From Gordonia sputi NBRC 100414 (GTDB lineage: Bacteria > Actinomycetota > Actinomycetes > Mycobacteriales > Mycobacteriaceae): DNA of 64,000 bases. The stretch spans positions 36,804 to 100,803 of the forward strand of contig NZ_BAFC01000112.1 in assembly GCF_000248055.1 (NCBI RefSeq), read 5' to 3'. Made by a program: the position numbers and the translations under genes. The notes beneath the pieces are model-generated. The model was not told where the DNA came from and did no database searches. It was given only the letters and a program-made list of their open reading frames with translations. How positions within the stretch are numbered: the first letter of the stretch is position 1; each line of letters starts with the position of its first letter. Shown piece after piece: positions 52,065 through 62,456 of the stretch.

Positions 52065-53177
52065 GTGCGCATCGTCCAGTTGGCCAACTTCTACGGTGAG
52101 CGCTCCGGAGGACTGCGCACGGCCGTCGACCGCTGGGGTGCCGGCTACGTCGCCGCCGGACATGACGTGACGCTCGTCGTACCGGGAAGCGAATCCCGGG
52201 AAGACCTGATGCCGTCGGGAGTAGTGAAAATCTCGGTGCGCGCGCCGGGCATCCCGTTCTCCGGCGGCTACCGCCTGGCATCTGCTCGACGCGTCGCCGA
52301 CGTCCTTGCTTCGATTCGCCCCGACGCGCTCGAGGTGTCGGACCGGCTGACGCTGCGCGGCTTCGGTGACTGGGCTCGACGCCGCGACATCCCGTCGGCG
52401 ATGGTGTCGCACGAGCGGCTCGACAGGCTGCTCGCCATGGCGATGCCGGCCCGGACCGCACGGGCATTGGCCGATCGGGCAAACGCCGCGACCGCCAACT
52501 CGTATGACTCCGTGGTGTGCACCACCGGGTTCGCCGCCGCTGAGTTCGAACGTATCGGAGCCAGCAACGTGGTCCGCGCACCGCTCGGCGTCGACCTGGA
52601 GCAGTTCGCGCCACACCACCTCGACCCCACACTGAGTGCCCGCTGGACCGACGGATCGACGACGCTGCTGGGCCACTGCGGCCGACTGTCGATGGAGAAG
52701 CGTGCGGACCGCTCCATCGCGGCCGCTGCCAAACTCCATCGCGCGGGGCTACCCGTGCATCTGGTCATCGCGGGAGACGGGCCCATGCGCGGCGCCCTGC
52801 AGCACGCCGCCAGGGGCCTACCCGTCACTTTCCTCGGCCACCTGCGTGACCGGCGCGAGGTCGCCGCGCTGTTGGCCAGCACCGACGTCTCGTTTGCTCC
52901 CGGCCCGCATGAGACATTCTGTCTGTCGGCGTTGGAATCGCTCGCGTCGGGGACGCCGGTCGTCGGATCGCGGTCGTCCGCCGTCGCGGGGATGGTCGAC
53001 GAGTCGTGCGGCGCACTCGCCGACAATTCGGGGACAGGGTTCGCACACGCCGTCGAGCGTGTTCTGTCGATACCGCGTTCCGAACGTGAAGGGGCCGCTC
53101 GCGCGCGAGCTGCGCAGTTCACGTGGCCCGATTCGGTCTCACGGATGCTCGCGGTCCACAGCGGCAGCGCAGGCTGA
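52065..53177 (+). CDS. pimC: GT4 alpha-mannosyltransferase, PimC-like
   Basis: A 370-residue GT-B glycosyltransferase. It begins MRIVQLANFYGERSGGLRTA, has the acceptor-side ALEVSDRLTLRGFG and SHERLDRLL segments, and the GDP-sugar end GPHETFCLSALESLASGTPVV with the E-x7-E motif. The sequence follows PimC (MT1800) of M. tuberculosis CDC1551, which adds the third mannose of phosphatidylinositol mannosides; the real step in this organism is not proven. In M. tuberculosis this position beside rdgB has no such gene, so its placement here differs. It starts 45 bp after DUF3817 and faces rdgB. Confidence 0.82.
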   Translation: MRIVQLANFYGERSGGLRTAVDRWGAGYVAAGHDVTLVVPGSESREDLMPSGVVKISVRAPGIPFSGGYRLASARRVADVLASIRPDALEVSDRLTLRGFGDWARRRDIPSAMVSHERLDRLLAMAMPARTARALADRANAATANSYDSVVCTTGFAAAEFERIGASNVVRAPLGVDLEQFAPHHLDPTLSARWTDGSTTLLGHCGRLSMEKRADRSIAAAAKLHRAGLPVHLVIAGDGPMRGALQHAARGLPVTFLGHLRDRREVAALLASTDVSFAPGPHETFCLSALESLASGTPVVGSRSSAVAGMVDESCGALADNSGTGFAHAVERVLSIPRSEREGAARARAAQFTWPDSVSRMLAVHSGSAG

Positions 53178-53224
53178 CGGTAGCCCCTTGCCGCGACGCC
53201 CGGTCCGTTGCGCGCCGTCGACCC

Positions 53225-53836
53225 TCAGGCCAGGGCGCGCAGCGCAGGAACCAACTGCGCCAAGGCTTTTCCGCGATGACTCAGTGCGTCCTTCTCCGCC
53301 GGAGCCAGCTCGGCGGCAGAGCGTCCGGCAGCTACCGCGTCGTCGGGAATGAAGAGCGGATCGTAGCCGAAGCCGTTGGAGCCCTGCGGTTCTCGCGCGA
53401 ACACGCCGCGCCACTCGCCGCGCACGACGGTCTCGTCGCCCGACGGCGACACCAAGGCACACGCCGACACGAATGCCGCGCCGCGTCTGTCATCGGGTGT
53501 GTCCGAGAGTTGCGCCAGCACCAGCGCGTTGTTGGCCGCGTCGTCGCCGTGTACGCCACTCCATCGAGCCGAAAGCACGCCGGGCATCCCGTTGAGTGCG
53601 TCGATCTCGATTCCCGAATCATCTGCGAGACAAGGCAACCCGGTTGCCCGCGCGCCCGCTCTGGCCTTGATCAACGCGTTGTCCTCGAACGTCGCGCCCG
53701 TCTCGGGTTCTTCGGGGTACTCGGGCACGGCGTCGAGCCCGATCACCTCGAGGCCCGTGAGGCCTGCGGCGTCGACGACCCGCTGAAGCTCGGCCAGCTT
53801 CTTACGGTTGCGACTCGCGAGGAGTACCTGCGACAT
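53225..53836 (-). CDS. rdgB: dITP/XTP pyrophosphatase (RdgB/HAM1)
   Basis: A 203-residue Maf/HAM1-type house-cleaning enzyme that hydrolyses dITP, ITP and XTP to monophosphates. Motifs: LLASRNRKKLAEL, ATFEDNALIKA, LADDSGIEIDAL, GFGYDPLFIP and LSHRGKAL. ATG 53836 is 4 nt after the rph stop, so it is translated with rph from one message; upstream in-frame sequence to 54010 is antisense-shadow or overlaps rph. The order rph-rdgB is the same as M. tuberculosis rphA-Rv1341. Confidence 0.94.
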   Translation of the reverse strand: MSQVLLASRNRKKLAELQRVVDAAGLTGLEVIGLDAVPEYPEEPETGATFEDNALIKARAGARATGLPCLADDSGIEIDALNGMPGVLSARWSGVHGDDAANNALVLAQLSDTPDDRRGAAFVSACALVSPSGDETVVRGEWRGVFAREPQGSNGFGYDPLFIPDDAVAAGRSAAELAPAEKDALSHRGKALAQLVPALRALA

Positions 53837-53840
53837 CGAG

Positions 53841-54596
53841 TCAGGCCGGCTCTGGCAGGGTGCCGGGATACGGGAGCGCGAGCGCCTCGCGCTGTGCCAC
53901 GAACAGCTTGTCCGTCCCGATCTCAGCCATGTCGAGCAGCTTGTCGAGGGTGGCACGCGGGAAGGTCGCGCCCTCGCCCGTGCCCTGCACCTCGACGAGG
54001 GTTCCGGCATCGGTGGCGACGACGTTCATGTCGACCTCGGCGCGCGAATCCTCCTCATACGGGAGATCCAATCGCACTCGTCCATCGACGACGCCGACGC
54101 TGACGGCGGCGATCATGCACGAGAGCGGCTGCGGATCCGACAGTCGCCCAGCAGCTTTGAGCCACGTCACCGCGTCGGCGAGTGCGACGTAGGCGCCGGT
54201 GATCGACGCGGTGCGCGTGCCGCCGTCGGCCTGCAGGACGTCGCAGTCGAGGGCGACGGTGTTCTCGCCGAGCGCGCTCAGGTCGATGCACGCGCGCAGC
54301 GAACGTCCGATCAGTCGACTGATCTCGTGGGTACGTCCCCCGATCTTGCCCTTGACCGACTCGCGGCGTGAACGCTCGTGCGTCGCGGCGGGAAGCATCG
54401 AGTACTCGGCGGTCAGCCAACCGAGCCCGGACCCGCGGCGCCAGGGCGGAACACCCTCGGTGACACTCGCGGTGCACATCACCCGTGTCTGACCGAACTC
54501 GATCAGCACCGACCCAGCGGGATTCGACGTGAATCCGCGGGTGATGGTGATGGGACGGAGTTCGTCGTCGGCCCTGCCGTCAGCTCGTGTGGTCAC
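53841..54596 (-). CDS. rph: Ribonuclease PH
   Basis: A 251-residue phosphorolytic 3'-5' exoribonuclease that trims tRNA 3' ends in the cytoplasm as a hexamer. Motifs: [59 protein letters not shown] and [14 protein letters not shown] 54596 matches the family N-terminus. TACAGT ends 7 nt upstream on the minus strand, so it appears leaderless. Confidence 0.95.
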   Translation of the reverse strand: MTTRADGRADDELRPITITRGFTSNPAGSVLIEFGQTRVMCTASVTEGVPPWRRGSGLGWLTAEYSMLPAATHERSRRESVKGKIGGRTHEISRLIGRSLRACIDLSALGENTVALDCDVLQADGGTRTASITGAYVALADAVTWLKAAGRLSDPQPLSCMIAAVSVGVVDGRVRLDLPYEEDSRAEVDMNVVATDAGTLVEVQGTGEGATFPRATLDKLLDMAEIGTDKLFVAQREALALPYPGTLPEPA

Positions 54597-54603
54597 GAAC
54601 TCA

Positions 54604-54609
54604 ACTGTA
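54604..54609 (-). promoter_or_regulatory. -10 element for leaderless rph
   Basis: TACAGT on the minus strand ends 7 nt before GTG 54596; no Shine-Dalgarno is seen. The element overlaps the gap after the Rv1339-like gene. Confidence 0.45.
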
Positions 54610-54614
54610 GGAGA

Positions 54615-55382
54615 TCACCCGGGTAGGTCGAACACCTGGCCCTGACGCACGAGGCCGACCGGCCCCGAGAAGGTGCTGCGCGCCTCGGCGAGGATCGCCT
54701 CGGCATCCGACCACGGTGCGACATGGGTGATCGCGAGCGATTTCGCGTCGGCCTTGGTCGCCATCTCCCCCGCCTCGATGCCCGACATGTGCAGGTGCGG
54801 AGGGCGCTCCGACGGTGCGTGCGTCCACGACGCCTCACACAAGAAGATGTCGGCATCCGCGGCGAGATCGATCACCGCGTCGCACGGACCCGAGTCGCCG
54901 CTGTAGGCGATGACCTGCCCCTCCGGACCGGTGAATCGCAGTCCGAACGTGGCGGGCGGATGGTCGACGCGGAAGGGTTCGATCGTGATGCCGCCCAACG
55001 TGATCTCGATGTTGTCCGACCACTCGTGGACGTCGAACGTATCGCTGATGTCGTCGATCTGACCGCCGAACTCGCTCGACGCCGCCCCGATCCGCAGCGC
55101 GGTACCCGTCGGCCCGTACAGCGACGCCAGTCCGGTCGCAGGCGTCGGCGCGTAGCGACGCCACACCAGCATTGCGGGCAGGTCGACGCAGTGATCGGCA
55201 TGCAGATGGCTCAGCACGACGTCGACGTCATTCGGGTCGACGATCCGCTGCAGTTCCCCCATCACCCCGGGGCCGCAATCGACGAGCACGGGTCGATGGC
55301 CGGGAACGGTCAGCAGGTAGCCCGAGCAGGCCGCACCGGGGCCACCGACACTGCCCGAACAGCCCAGGACAGTCAGACGCAT
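54615..55382 (-). CDS. Metallo-beta-lactamase-fold hydrolase (Rv1339-like)
   Basis: A 255-residue MBL-fold protein with the metal motif LSHLHADHCVD (H-x-H-x-D-H), YSGDSGPCD and later His residues in HLHMSG and ITHVAPW. The fold and position match M. tuberculosis Rv1339, reported to be an atypical cyclic-AMP phosphodiesterase. ATG 55382 begins the conserved MRLTVLGCSGS. It sits between murI and rph in a leftward gene run. Confidence 0.87.
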   Translation of the reverse strand: MRLTVLGCSGSVGGPGAACSGYLLTVPGHRPVLVDCGPGVMGELQRIVDPNDVDVVLSHLHADHCVDLPAMLVWRRYAPTPATGLASLYGPTGTALRIGAASSEFGGQIDDISDTFDVHEWSDNIEITLGGITIEPFRVDHPPATFGLRFTGPEGQVIAYSGDSGPCDAVIDLAADADIFLCEASWTHAPSERPPHLHMSGIEAGEMATKADAKSLAITHVAPWSDAEAILAEARSTFSGPVGLVRQGQVFDLPG

Positions 55383-55486
55383 ACGACCTACATTGCCACG
55401 CGCACATGGCGGGCAGACCACTTATCGGTCACAAGACACGCCGACTCGGACGTGTGACCGATCCGACGTCGGCGACACTCCGCACG

Positions 55487-56389
55487 TCAGACCGGATCCA
55501 CCGGTCGGACAACAGGTCCGAGGAAGCGACTCGACAGCTTTGCGAACATCTCGGGGTCGCCGGTCGCCTGGAAGTGGCGCACCGCCTCGCGGCCGGTGTG
55601 CGGGTGGAGCAGATCGGATTCGGTGAGCACACGGAACAGATCCTTGGCGGTCTCCTCGGCGCTGGACACGAGCGTCACCTCGTCGCCCATCGCCAACTGG
55701 ATCACGCCCGACAGCAACGGATAGTGGGTGCATCCGAGCACAACCGTGTCGACGTCGGCCTCCTGCAGCGGCTCGAGATATCCCTGCGCGAGACCAAGGA
55801 TCTGCCTACCGCTGGTGATGCCGCGTTCGACGAAATCGACGAATCGCGGACATGCGACCGCGGTGATCTGGGCGTCGCGGGCGGCGGCGAACGAGTCCTG
55901 ATACGCGCGCGAGGAGATCGTCGCCTCCGTGCCGATCACGCCGATGCGCCCGGTCTTCGTCGCGACGACGGCTCGACGGACCGCTGGCAGCACCACCTCG
56001 ATCACCGGGATCGGCGCGTAGCGCTCGCGGGCATCGCGCAGGCAGGCCGCGGACGCGGTGTTGCAGGCGATCACGATTGCCTTGACCCCGCGCTCGGCGA
56101 GGTCGTCTCCGATCGCGAGGGCGTGTCGTCGGATCTCCGGAATGGTCAGCGGACCGTAGGGTCCGTTCGCGGTGTCGCCGATGTAGACGATGTCCTCGTC
56201 GGGCAGTTGGTCGATGATCGCGCGGGCAACGGTCAGCCCACCGACGCCGGAATCGAAGATGCCGATAGGCGCGTCGGTGCGTGTGTTGGTGACTATGACC
56301 GCACCCCCGGTGTTGTCGGACCATACGGAGATACAGGACCCGATGAGGCCGTCGGGCGTCGGCGACGATCCCGGTCGGCGAGGAACCAC
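55487..56389 (-). CDS. murI: Glutamate racemase
   Basis: The enzyme makes D-glutamate for peptidoglycan. Motifs: [34 protein letters not shown] (first catalytic Cys) and [11 protein letters not shown] (second Cys). The start is a problem: no ATG, GTG or TTG lies in frame between the conserved N-terminus (about 56285) and GTG 56389. That GTG gives 300 residues and a 97-bp overlap with the rhomboid gene. Homologs start just before IFDSG, which would need an ATA at the rhomboid stop or another rare codon. The body of the gene is certain; the first 40 residues are not. Confidence 0.85.
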   Translation of the reverse strand: MVPRRPGSSPTPDGLIGSCISVWSDNTGGAVIVTNTRTDAPIGIFDSGVGGLTVARAIIDQLPDEDIVYIGDTANGPYGPLTIPEIRRHALAIGDDLAERGVKAIVIACNTASAACLRDARERYAPIPVIEVVLPAVRRAVVATKTGRIGVIGTEATISSRAYQDSFAAARDAQITAVACPRFVDFVERGITSGRQILGLAQGYLEPLQEADVDTVVLGCTHYPLLSGVIQLAMGDEVTLVSSAEETAKDLFRVLTESDLLHPHTGREAVRHFQATGDPEMFAKLSSRFLGPVVRPVDPV

Positions 56390-56940
56390 GCGGCGAGTAC
56401 ACCGCCGATGGCGCCGAACAGATGTCCCTGCCACGAGACCCCGAAGGTGCCGGGGAACACGCCCCACAGCACCGATCCGTATACGAGAAAGAGGATGACT
56501 CCGATCGCGATCTGCGTGAGGTCGCGGTTGAAGAGTCCGCGTACGAGCAGGTATGTCAGCCAACCGAAGATGATGCCCGACGCCCCGACCGTGACGCTGT
56601 ACGACGGCGCGAACAACCAGACACCGATGCCCGACACGATCCAGACGATTGCGGTGACGATGAGGAAGCGTTTGCTCAGCAGCAGAATGAATCCCAGCAC
56701 GACGAGCGGGATCAGATTGGCGAACAGGTGCTGCCAATCGGCGTGCAGGAACGGCGCCCACAGGATGCCGTCGAGTCCGTCGATCTGGCGTGGTTCGATG
56801 CCGGCGCGATCAAGGTCGTAGTGAGTTGCGGCGTCGATCGCCTCGACGATCACGAGCACCGCGACGATGAACGCCATCACGATCGCCGACCGCGCCCACA
56901 GCGGCCGCGCGCCGCGCGTGGGGGTGGTGCTCGGTGTCAT
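56293..56940 (-). CDS. Rhomboid family intramembrane serine protease (Rv1337-like)
   Basis: A 215-residue protein with six predicted membrane helices. Catalytic Ser is in [11 protein letters not shown] and catalytic His in [21 protein letters not shown] carries the conserved Asn/His of the oxyanion helix. Rhomboids cleave membrane proteins within the bilayer; substrates in actinobacteria are largely unknown. It overlaps the murI start region and is separated from cysM by a repeat array. Confidence 0.9.
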   Translation of the reverse strand: MTPSTTPTRGARPLWARSAIVMAFIVAVLVIVEAIDAATHYDLDRAGIEPRQIDGLDGILWAPFLHADWQHLFANLIPLVVLGFILLLSKRFLIVTAIVWIVSGIGVWLFAPSYSVTVGASGIIFGWLTYLLVRGLFNRDLTQIAIGVILFLVYGSVLWGVFPGTFGVSWQGHLFGAIGGVLAAWFLADRDRRRRPTASSGPVSPYGPTTPGVRS

Positions 56941-56955
56941 CTCGTTCCTTCGTCG

Positions 56956-57130
56956 GGTGGTCTCGACAAGCTCGACCAGCGGGTTCAGCTCGACCAGCGG
57001 TGGTCTCGACAGGCTCGACCAGCGAGGGTAGCTCGACCAGTGGTGGTCTCGATAAGCTCGACCAGCGGGTTGGGCTCGACCAGCGGGTTGGGCTCGACCA
57101 GCAGTGGTCTCGACAAGCTCGACCAGCGGA
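56956..57130. repeat. Tandem/interspersed intergenic repeat array
   Basis: Eight copies of CTCGACCAG (starting at 56971, 56989, 57014, 57032, 57057, 57075, 57093 and 57118) and four copies of GGTCTCGAyAAGCTCGACCA-type units (from 56959, 57002, 57045 and 57106; the second reads AGG for AAG) fill the gap between rhomboid and cysM. Each long unit contains a TCGA...TCGA dyad. Open frames across it are repeat-derived and not credible genes. Confidence 0.85.
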
Positions 57131-57135
57131 GGCGG

Positions 57136-58423
<1,288 letters not shown>

Positions 58424-58430
58424 GGTTGAT

Positions 58431-58838
58431 TCAGCTCCTGATCTCGATGGGTTCTTCGGTGACATCACCGTCGATGATGCGGTAACTCCGGATCTCGGTG
58501 TCGTCGGCGTCGCGCGTGGACACGAGGACGTAATGCGCCTGGGGTTCGCTGGCATAGGAGACGTCGGTGCGGCTCGGGTATGCCTCTGTGGCGGTGTGAG
58601 AGTGATAGATGACGATCGGCTCCTCGTCGTTGCGATCCATCTCCCGCCAGACCTTCAGTTGCTCCGTCGAATCGAAGCGGTAGAACGTCGGCGACCGCTC
58701 GGCGTTGACCATCGGGATGAACCGGACGGGACGGTCGGAGCCCTCCGCGCCTGCGATCACCCCGCACGCCTCGTCCGGATGATCGGCGCGCGCATGCGCG
58801 ACCATCTCGTCGACCAACTCCTGGCTGATCTGCAGCAC
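58431..58838 (-). CDS. mec: JAMM/MPN-type peptidase Mec
   Basis: A 135-residue zinc protease that releases cysteine from the CysO-cysteine adduct. The metal and catalytic residues are in YHSHTATEAYPSRTDVSYA (H-x-H...S...D), with an upstream Glu in HPDEACGV. GTG 58838 follows GAGGAGA; the longer frame upstream is rejected. As first gene of the mec-cysO-cysM run it is probably co-transcribed with both. In this genome it is also the natural candidate to trim the CysO tail. Confidence 0.93.
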   Translation of the reverse strand: MLQISQELVDEMVAHARADHPDEACGVIAGAEGSDRPVRFIPMVNAERSPTFYRFDSTEQLKVWREMDRNDEEPIVIYHSHTATEAYPSRTDVSYASEPQAHYVLVSTRDADDTEIRSYRIIDGDVTEEPIEIRS

Positions 58839-58929
58839 TCGCTCTCCTCGAAGTGAACGGATAAACGTCCTGACGAACAACGTGCCCCTCGACGCCGCTA
58901 TTCCGAGACCCCGGTGACGACTCCGGCAG

Positions 58930-60054
58930 CTACGCGATGCCGGTGGTCGTGATCGCCGACGGCGCGAGGTCGGCGTAGGAGGGCACGCCCGCCACCGAAT
59001 CGGCGGCCAGCACCGCGTTGACGATCGCGCGTTGGGTGACCGTCACGGCGACGCGGCAGATCTCGGCGAGGACAGCGACGTCGGGGTTCATCCCCGACGG
59101 CACGAACGCCGCGGGCTCGGTCGGCTGTGCTCCGGTCGCAACCGCGAAGATGGTGTCGCCGTCGAGCGGCGAGTGCACGGGGTGGATGGCGCGGGCGAGC
59201 CCGTCGTGCGCCGACATCGCGATTCGACGTACCGACGCGGCGTCGAGTTCGGCGTCGGTCGCCACCACGCCGATCGTCGTGTTGAGCACGGTCTGTTTGG
59301 CAGCGACCTCGGCCAATCGCGCGGCATCCGAGCTGTCCGGGCGGGCGAGTCCGTAATACGCGAGGTCGTGTTCTGTTGCACCCCAAGGCAATCCGGTAGT
59401 CGGATCGATCACCGAGCCCACCGGGTTGGCGACGATCAACGCGCCGACGGTGATGCCCGACGCCGCGCCGGTCTCGATGCGCGACGACGCCGTACCCACT
59501 CCACCTTTCAGTCCGCCCGCCCGAGCTCCGGCCCCGCCGCCGACACTGCCCTGAGCGACCTCGGCGCCCGCAGCCTGCAGCGCCGCGTGTCCGAAGCCCG
59601 CGTCCGGACGGTTGGTCCACCCGCCCATCGGGAGGTCGAAGATGACGGCCGCCGGAACAATCGGGACCACGCCGCCCTGGGCGTTCATCGGTAAGCCACG
59701 ACCCGACTCCTCGAGCCCGGCCATCACCCCGTCCGCGGCGGCGAGTCCGTAGGCGCTGCCGCCCGTAAGGACTATCGCGTGCACCGTGGTCACGGTGTTC
59801 GACGGATCGAGCAGGTCTGTCTCGCGAGTCCCCGGTCCGCCACCACGCACGTCGACAGCCGCGGTCGGGGCATGCGTCGCTCCCTCCGGCGTGCTGACGA
59901 CCACGACGGTCGTACCTGTCGCCCACCCCGTGCCGGGCGGATCGTCGGGTCCGCCGAGGCCGAGTGTGGCGTCGGCATCGACGAGGTGGTGATGACCGAC
60001 GGCGATGCCTGCCACATCGGTGATCCGATCACCGGCGGGAGCCCAGCCGGTCAT
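58930..60054 (-). CDS. P1 family peptidase (DmpA-like, Rv1333-type)
   Basis: A 374-residue Ntn-type serine/threonine hydrolase of the DmpA family, self-cleaved before a nucleophile that lies in the segment VLNTTIGVVATDA (around residue 250). Other family signatures are GIAVGHHHL, VRGGGPGTRETDLL, GGSAYGLAAADGV and GGVGTASSRI. Members are aminopeptidases or beta-peptidases; the natural substrate is unknown. ATG 60054 overlaps the DUF2017 stop (TGATG). Confidence 0.87.
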   Translation of the reverse strand: MTGWAPAGDRITDVAGIAVGHHHLVDADATLGLGGPDDPPGTGWATGTTVVVVSTPEGATHAPTAAVDVRGGGPGTRETDLLDPSNTVTTVHAIVLTGGSAYGLAAADGVMAGLEESGRGLPMNAQGGVVPIVPAAVIFDLPMGGWTNRPDAGFGHAALQAAGAEVAQGSVGGGAGARAGGLKGGVGTASSRIETGAASGITVGALIVANPVGSVIDPTTGLPWGATEHDLAYYGLARPDSSDAARLAEVAAKQTVLNTTIGVVATDAELDAASVRRIAMSAHDGLARAIHPVHSPLDGDTIFAVATGAQPTEPAAFVPSGMNPDVAVLAEICRVAVTVTQRAIVNAVLAADSVAGVPSYADLAPSAITTTGIA

Positions 60055-60629
60055 CACATCATCGCCTCGACGAGCAGCTCCTGGATGACTGTCAGCCAGT
60101 GATAGACGTCGAGGTGAGCAGCATGCGGATGGTCGGGCGGGAGCCGGTCGGGGGTGTCCTCGGAGATCCCGAGCGTCGCGCCCAGCGCGAGGCGGACGTC
60201 GTTGAGCGCGGTCAGCCAGCACATCGCCTCCTCCTCGGTCAGCGAGACATCGCCGCCGCCGTCGGGGAGAGTCGCGAGCATCGTCGTCGACGCCGCGAGC
60301 TTGGCGTCGATGATCTTGGGTTCGTTGACGCTGCGCAGTGCCGCGTTGAGCCGCCCGTTCACGGCGTCCGCGGTGAGTTCGGTGTCCTGGTCGGGACGAT
60401 GAAAGTCGGGCAGCAGACGGCCGAGGGTCGCATCCGTCGGGGCACTCGAGTGTCCGGTCCGGATGCCGGTCAGCTCGGCGAGGTCGTCGCGCGGCGCGCT
60501 CGCCTCACGTTCGGTGAGCAGCTCCGACATCGACGCCACCATCGACGCGAGGAGCTCGGACTCGTGAGACTCCAACGACGTCGTGTACCGCACCGAGCGT
60601 CCTCGGCCCTTGCGTTTGAAAACGCGCAC
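60054..60629 (-). CDS. DUF2017 protein (Rv1332-like)
   Basis: A 191-residue protein with an N-terminal basic segment (VFKRKGRGRSVRYT) and a helical body with ALNDVRLALGATLGI and a C-terminal YHWLTVIQELLVEAMM. The family always lies beside clpS in actinobacteria, suggesting a link to protein degradation, but no activity is known. GTG 60629 is the probable start. Its stop overlaps the P1 peptidase start. Confidence 0.85.
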   Translation of the reverse strand: MRVFKRKGRGRSVRYTTSLESHESELLASMVASMSELLTEREASAPRDDLAELTGIRTGHSSAPTDATLGRLLPDFHRPDQDTELTADAVNGRLNAALRSVNEPKIIDAKLAASTTMLATLPDGGGDVSLTEEEAMCWLTALNDVRLALGATLGISEDTPDRLPPDHPHAAHLDVYHWLTVIQELLVEAMM

Positions 60630-60648
60630 TCGTATGTCCCGCCCGCTG

Positions 60649-60990
60649 CTAGCTGTCGCGCTGCATCGTCGCCCACAGACCCGCGGCGTGCAGTTTCGTC
60701 ACGTCGGATTCCATCTTGTCGCGGTCGCCCGACGACACCACGGCTTTGCCCTCGGTGTGCACCTGCATCATGAGCTGGTTCGCCTTGGATTCGGAGTATC
60801 CGAAGACCTTCTGGAAGACGAAGGTCACGTAGCGCATCAGATTGACCGGATCGTCCCAGACGATGGTCACCCAGGGACGGTCGAACGCCGACGCGGCATC
60901 GGCAACGGCCGGGTCGGCCACGGCCGTGCCACCGCTACCGCCGCCACTTCCGGGGGTAGCCTCATGCGCACGAATATCGTCAGGCGCCAT
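60649..60990 (-). CDS. clpS: ATP-dependent Clp protease adaptor ClpS
   Basis: A 113-residue adaptor that delivers N-degron substrates to ClpC1/ClpA. The core has [20 protein letters not shown], the HTEGKAVV segment and ATMQRD; the first 35 residues form a flexible Gly/Ala/Asp-rich extension. ATG 60990 is only 20 bp from the divergent pncB start, and TACCCT on the minus strand ends 8 nt before it, so clpS is probably leaderless. It leads the leftward run of DUF2017 and P1 peptidase genes. Confidence 0.93.
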   Translation of the reverse strand: MAPDDIRAHEATPGSGGGSGGTAVADPAVADAASAFDRPWVTIVWDDPVNLMRYVTFVFQKVFGYSESKANQLMMQVHTEGKAVVSSGDRDKMESDVTKLHAAGLWATMQRDS

Positions 60991-60996
60991 ACAAAC

Positions 60997-61004
60997 TAGG
61001 GTAA
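60997..61004. promoter_or_regulatory. Overlapping divergent -10 elements of clpS and pncB
   Basis: On the plus strand TAGGGT (60997-61002) ends 8 nt before pncB GTG 61011; on the minus strand TACCCT (61004-60999) ends 8 nt before clpS ATG 60990. The two hexamers overlap by four base pairs, so RNA polymerase could serve only one gene at a time. AAGGGA beside pncB could instead act as a Shine-Dalgarno. Confidence 0.5.
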
Positions 61005-61010
61005 GGGATC

Positions 61011-62315
61011 GTGACCATCCGCAACACCGCCCTGCTCACCGACCAGTACGAGCTCACCATGGTCTCCGCCGCGCTGCGGCACCCGATCGCACACCGGCAG
61101 TGTGTGTTCGAGGTGTTCGCGCGCCGTCTCCCCGACGGCCGCCGGTATGGGGTCGTCGCGGGCACCGCTCGTATCCTCGACGCGCTGACGCAGTTCCGCT
61201 TCGGCGACGACGAGATCGCCGTCGTCGAACGCTTCCTCGACGACGAGACCGTCGAGTGGCTGCGGAACTACGAGTTCACCGGCGACATCGACGGATATCG
61301 CGAGGGCGAGCTGTACTTCCCGAACTCGCCGATCCTGACGGTGCGCGGAACCTTCGCCGAGGCGGTGGTGCTCGAGACGCTGATCTTGTCGATCCTCAAC
61401 CACGACAGCGCCATTGCCTCCGCAGCCGCGCGCATGGTCAGCGCAGCGAGCAGGCGCCCGATCATCGAGATGGGATCGCGTCGCACGCACGAATGGGCAG
61501 CTGTGGCGAGCGCACGGGCCGCCTACCTCGCGGGTGTCGCGGCAACGTCGAACCTCGAGGCGGCACGTACCTACGGCGTGCCGAGCGCGGGAACCGCGGC
61601 GCATTCGTTCACCCTCGCGTTCACCGATCCCGAGGGCCCCAACGAGAAGGCGGCGTTCGCCGCGCAGATCGAGACACTCGGTGTCGGCACCACGCTTCTC
61701 GTCGACACCTTCGACATCACCCAGGGCGTGCGCAACGCCGTCGAGGTGGCAGGTCCCGAGCTCGGTGCAGTCCGTATCGATTCCGGCGATCTCGGCGTGT
61801 TGGCACGGCAGGTCCGCGAGCAACTCGACGAGCTGGGCGCCCCGAACACCAAGATCGTCGTCTCCGGCGATCTCGACGAATATGCGATCGCGTCACTGCG
61901 CGCCGAGCCGGTCGACACCTACGGCGTCGGCACGTCGTTGGTCACCGGCAGCGGCGCCCCGACGGCCGGCATGGTCTACAAGCTGGTCGAGGTCGACGGC
62001 ATCCCCGTCGCCAAACGCGCCAGCCACAAGGAGTCGAAGGGCGGCGCGAAGAACGCCGTGCGGGTCGCGCGGCCGACCGGGACCATCGTCGAGGAGATCC
62101 TCTACCGCGCCGGAACACCGACACCCGACGTTCCGGGACACGTCGTCCGACCGTTGCAGATCCCGCTGGTTCGCGGTGGGCGGCGCGTCGACGACCTTCC
62201 GACGCTCGACGACGCGCGCGCGTTCCTCGCCGAAGGTCTGGTCAGCCTGCCGTGGGAGGGACTCGGACTCTCGCACGGAGATCCCGCCGTACCGACGCGT
62301 TTCCAACTCGGCTGA
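61011..62315 (+). CDS. pncB: Nicotinate phosphoribosyltransferase
   Basis: A 434-residue enzyme that converts nicotinate and PRPP to nicotinate mononucleotide for NAD salvage. Motifs: [72 protein letters not shown] and [18 protein letters not shown] 61011 precedes [13 protein letters not shown], matching family starts. It lies upstream of pncA, whose product nicotinate it uses. Confidence 0.94.
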   Translation: MTIRNTALLTDQYELTMVSAALRHPIAHRQCVFEVFARRLPDGRRYGVVAGTARILDALTQFRFGDDEIAVVERFLDDETVEWLRNYEFTGDIDGYREGELYFPNSPILTVRGTFAEAVVLETLILSILNHDSAIASAAARMVSAASRRPIIEMGSRRTHEWAAVASARAAYLAGVAATSNLEAARTYGVPSAGTAAHSFTLAFTDPEGPNEKAAFAAQIETLGVGTTLLVDTFDITQGVRNAVEVAGPELGAVRIDSGDLGVLARQVREQLDELGAPNTKIVVSGDLDEYAIASLRAEPVDTYGVGTSLVTGSGAPTAGMVYKLVEVDGIPVAKRASHKESKGGAKNAVRVARPTGTIVEEILYRAGTPTPDVPGHVVRPLQIPLVRGGRRVDDLPTLDDARAFLAEGLVSLPWEGLGLSHGDPAVPTRFQLG

Positions 62316-62456
62316 CAGCACAGGGAACCGATCCCCACCCGCCGACGTCCAAGCATCGAACCGGTATACCGAGCAACCCGACTACTCACGCATCTGAGTA
62401 CACGAGCACACACAACCGATCACACAGCAGCCACGCCACGACCCGAGGAGATCGGA

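Noticed and set aside
56956..57130. CRISPR array
   Set aside because: Units are of unequal spacing, the intervening sequences are parts of the same repeat, and no cas genes are near.
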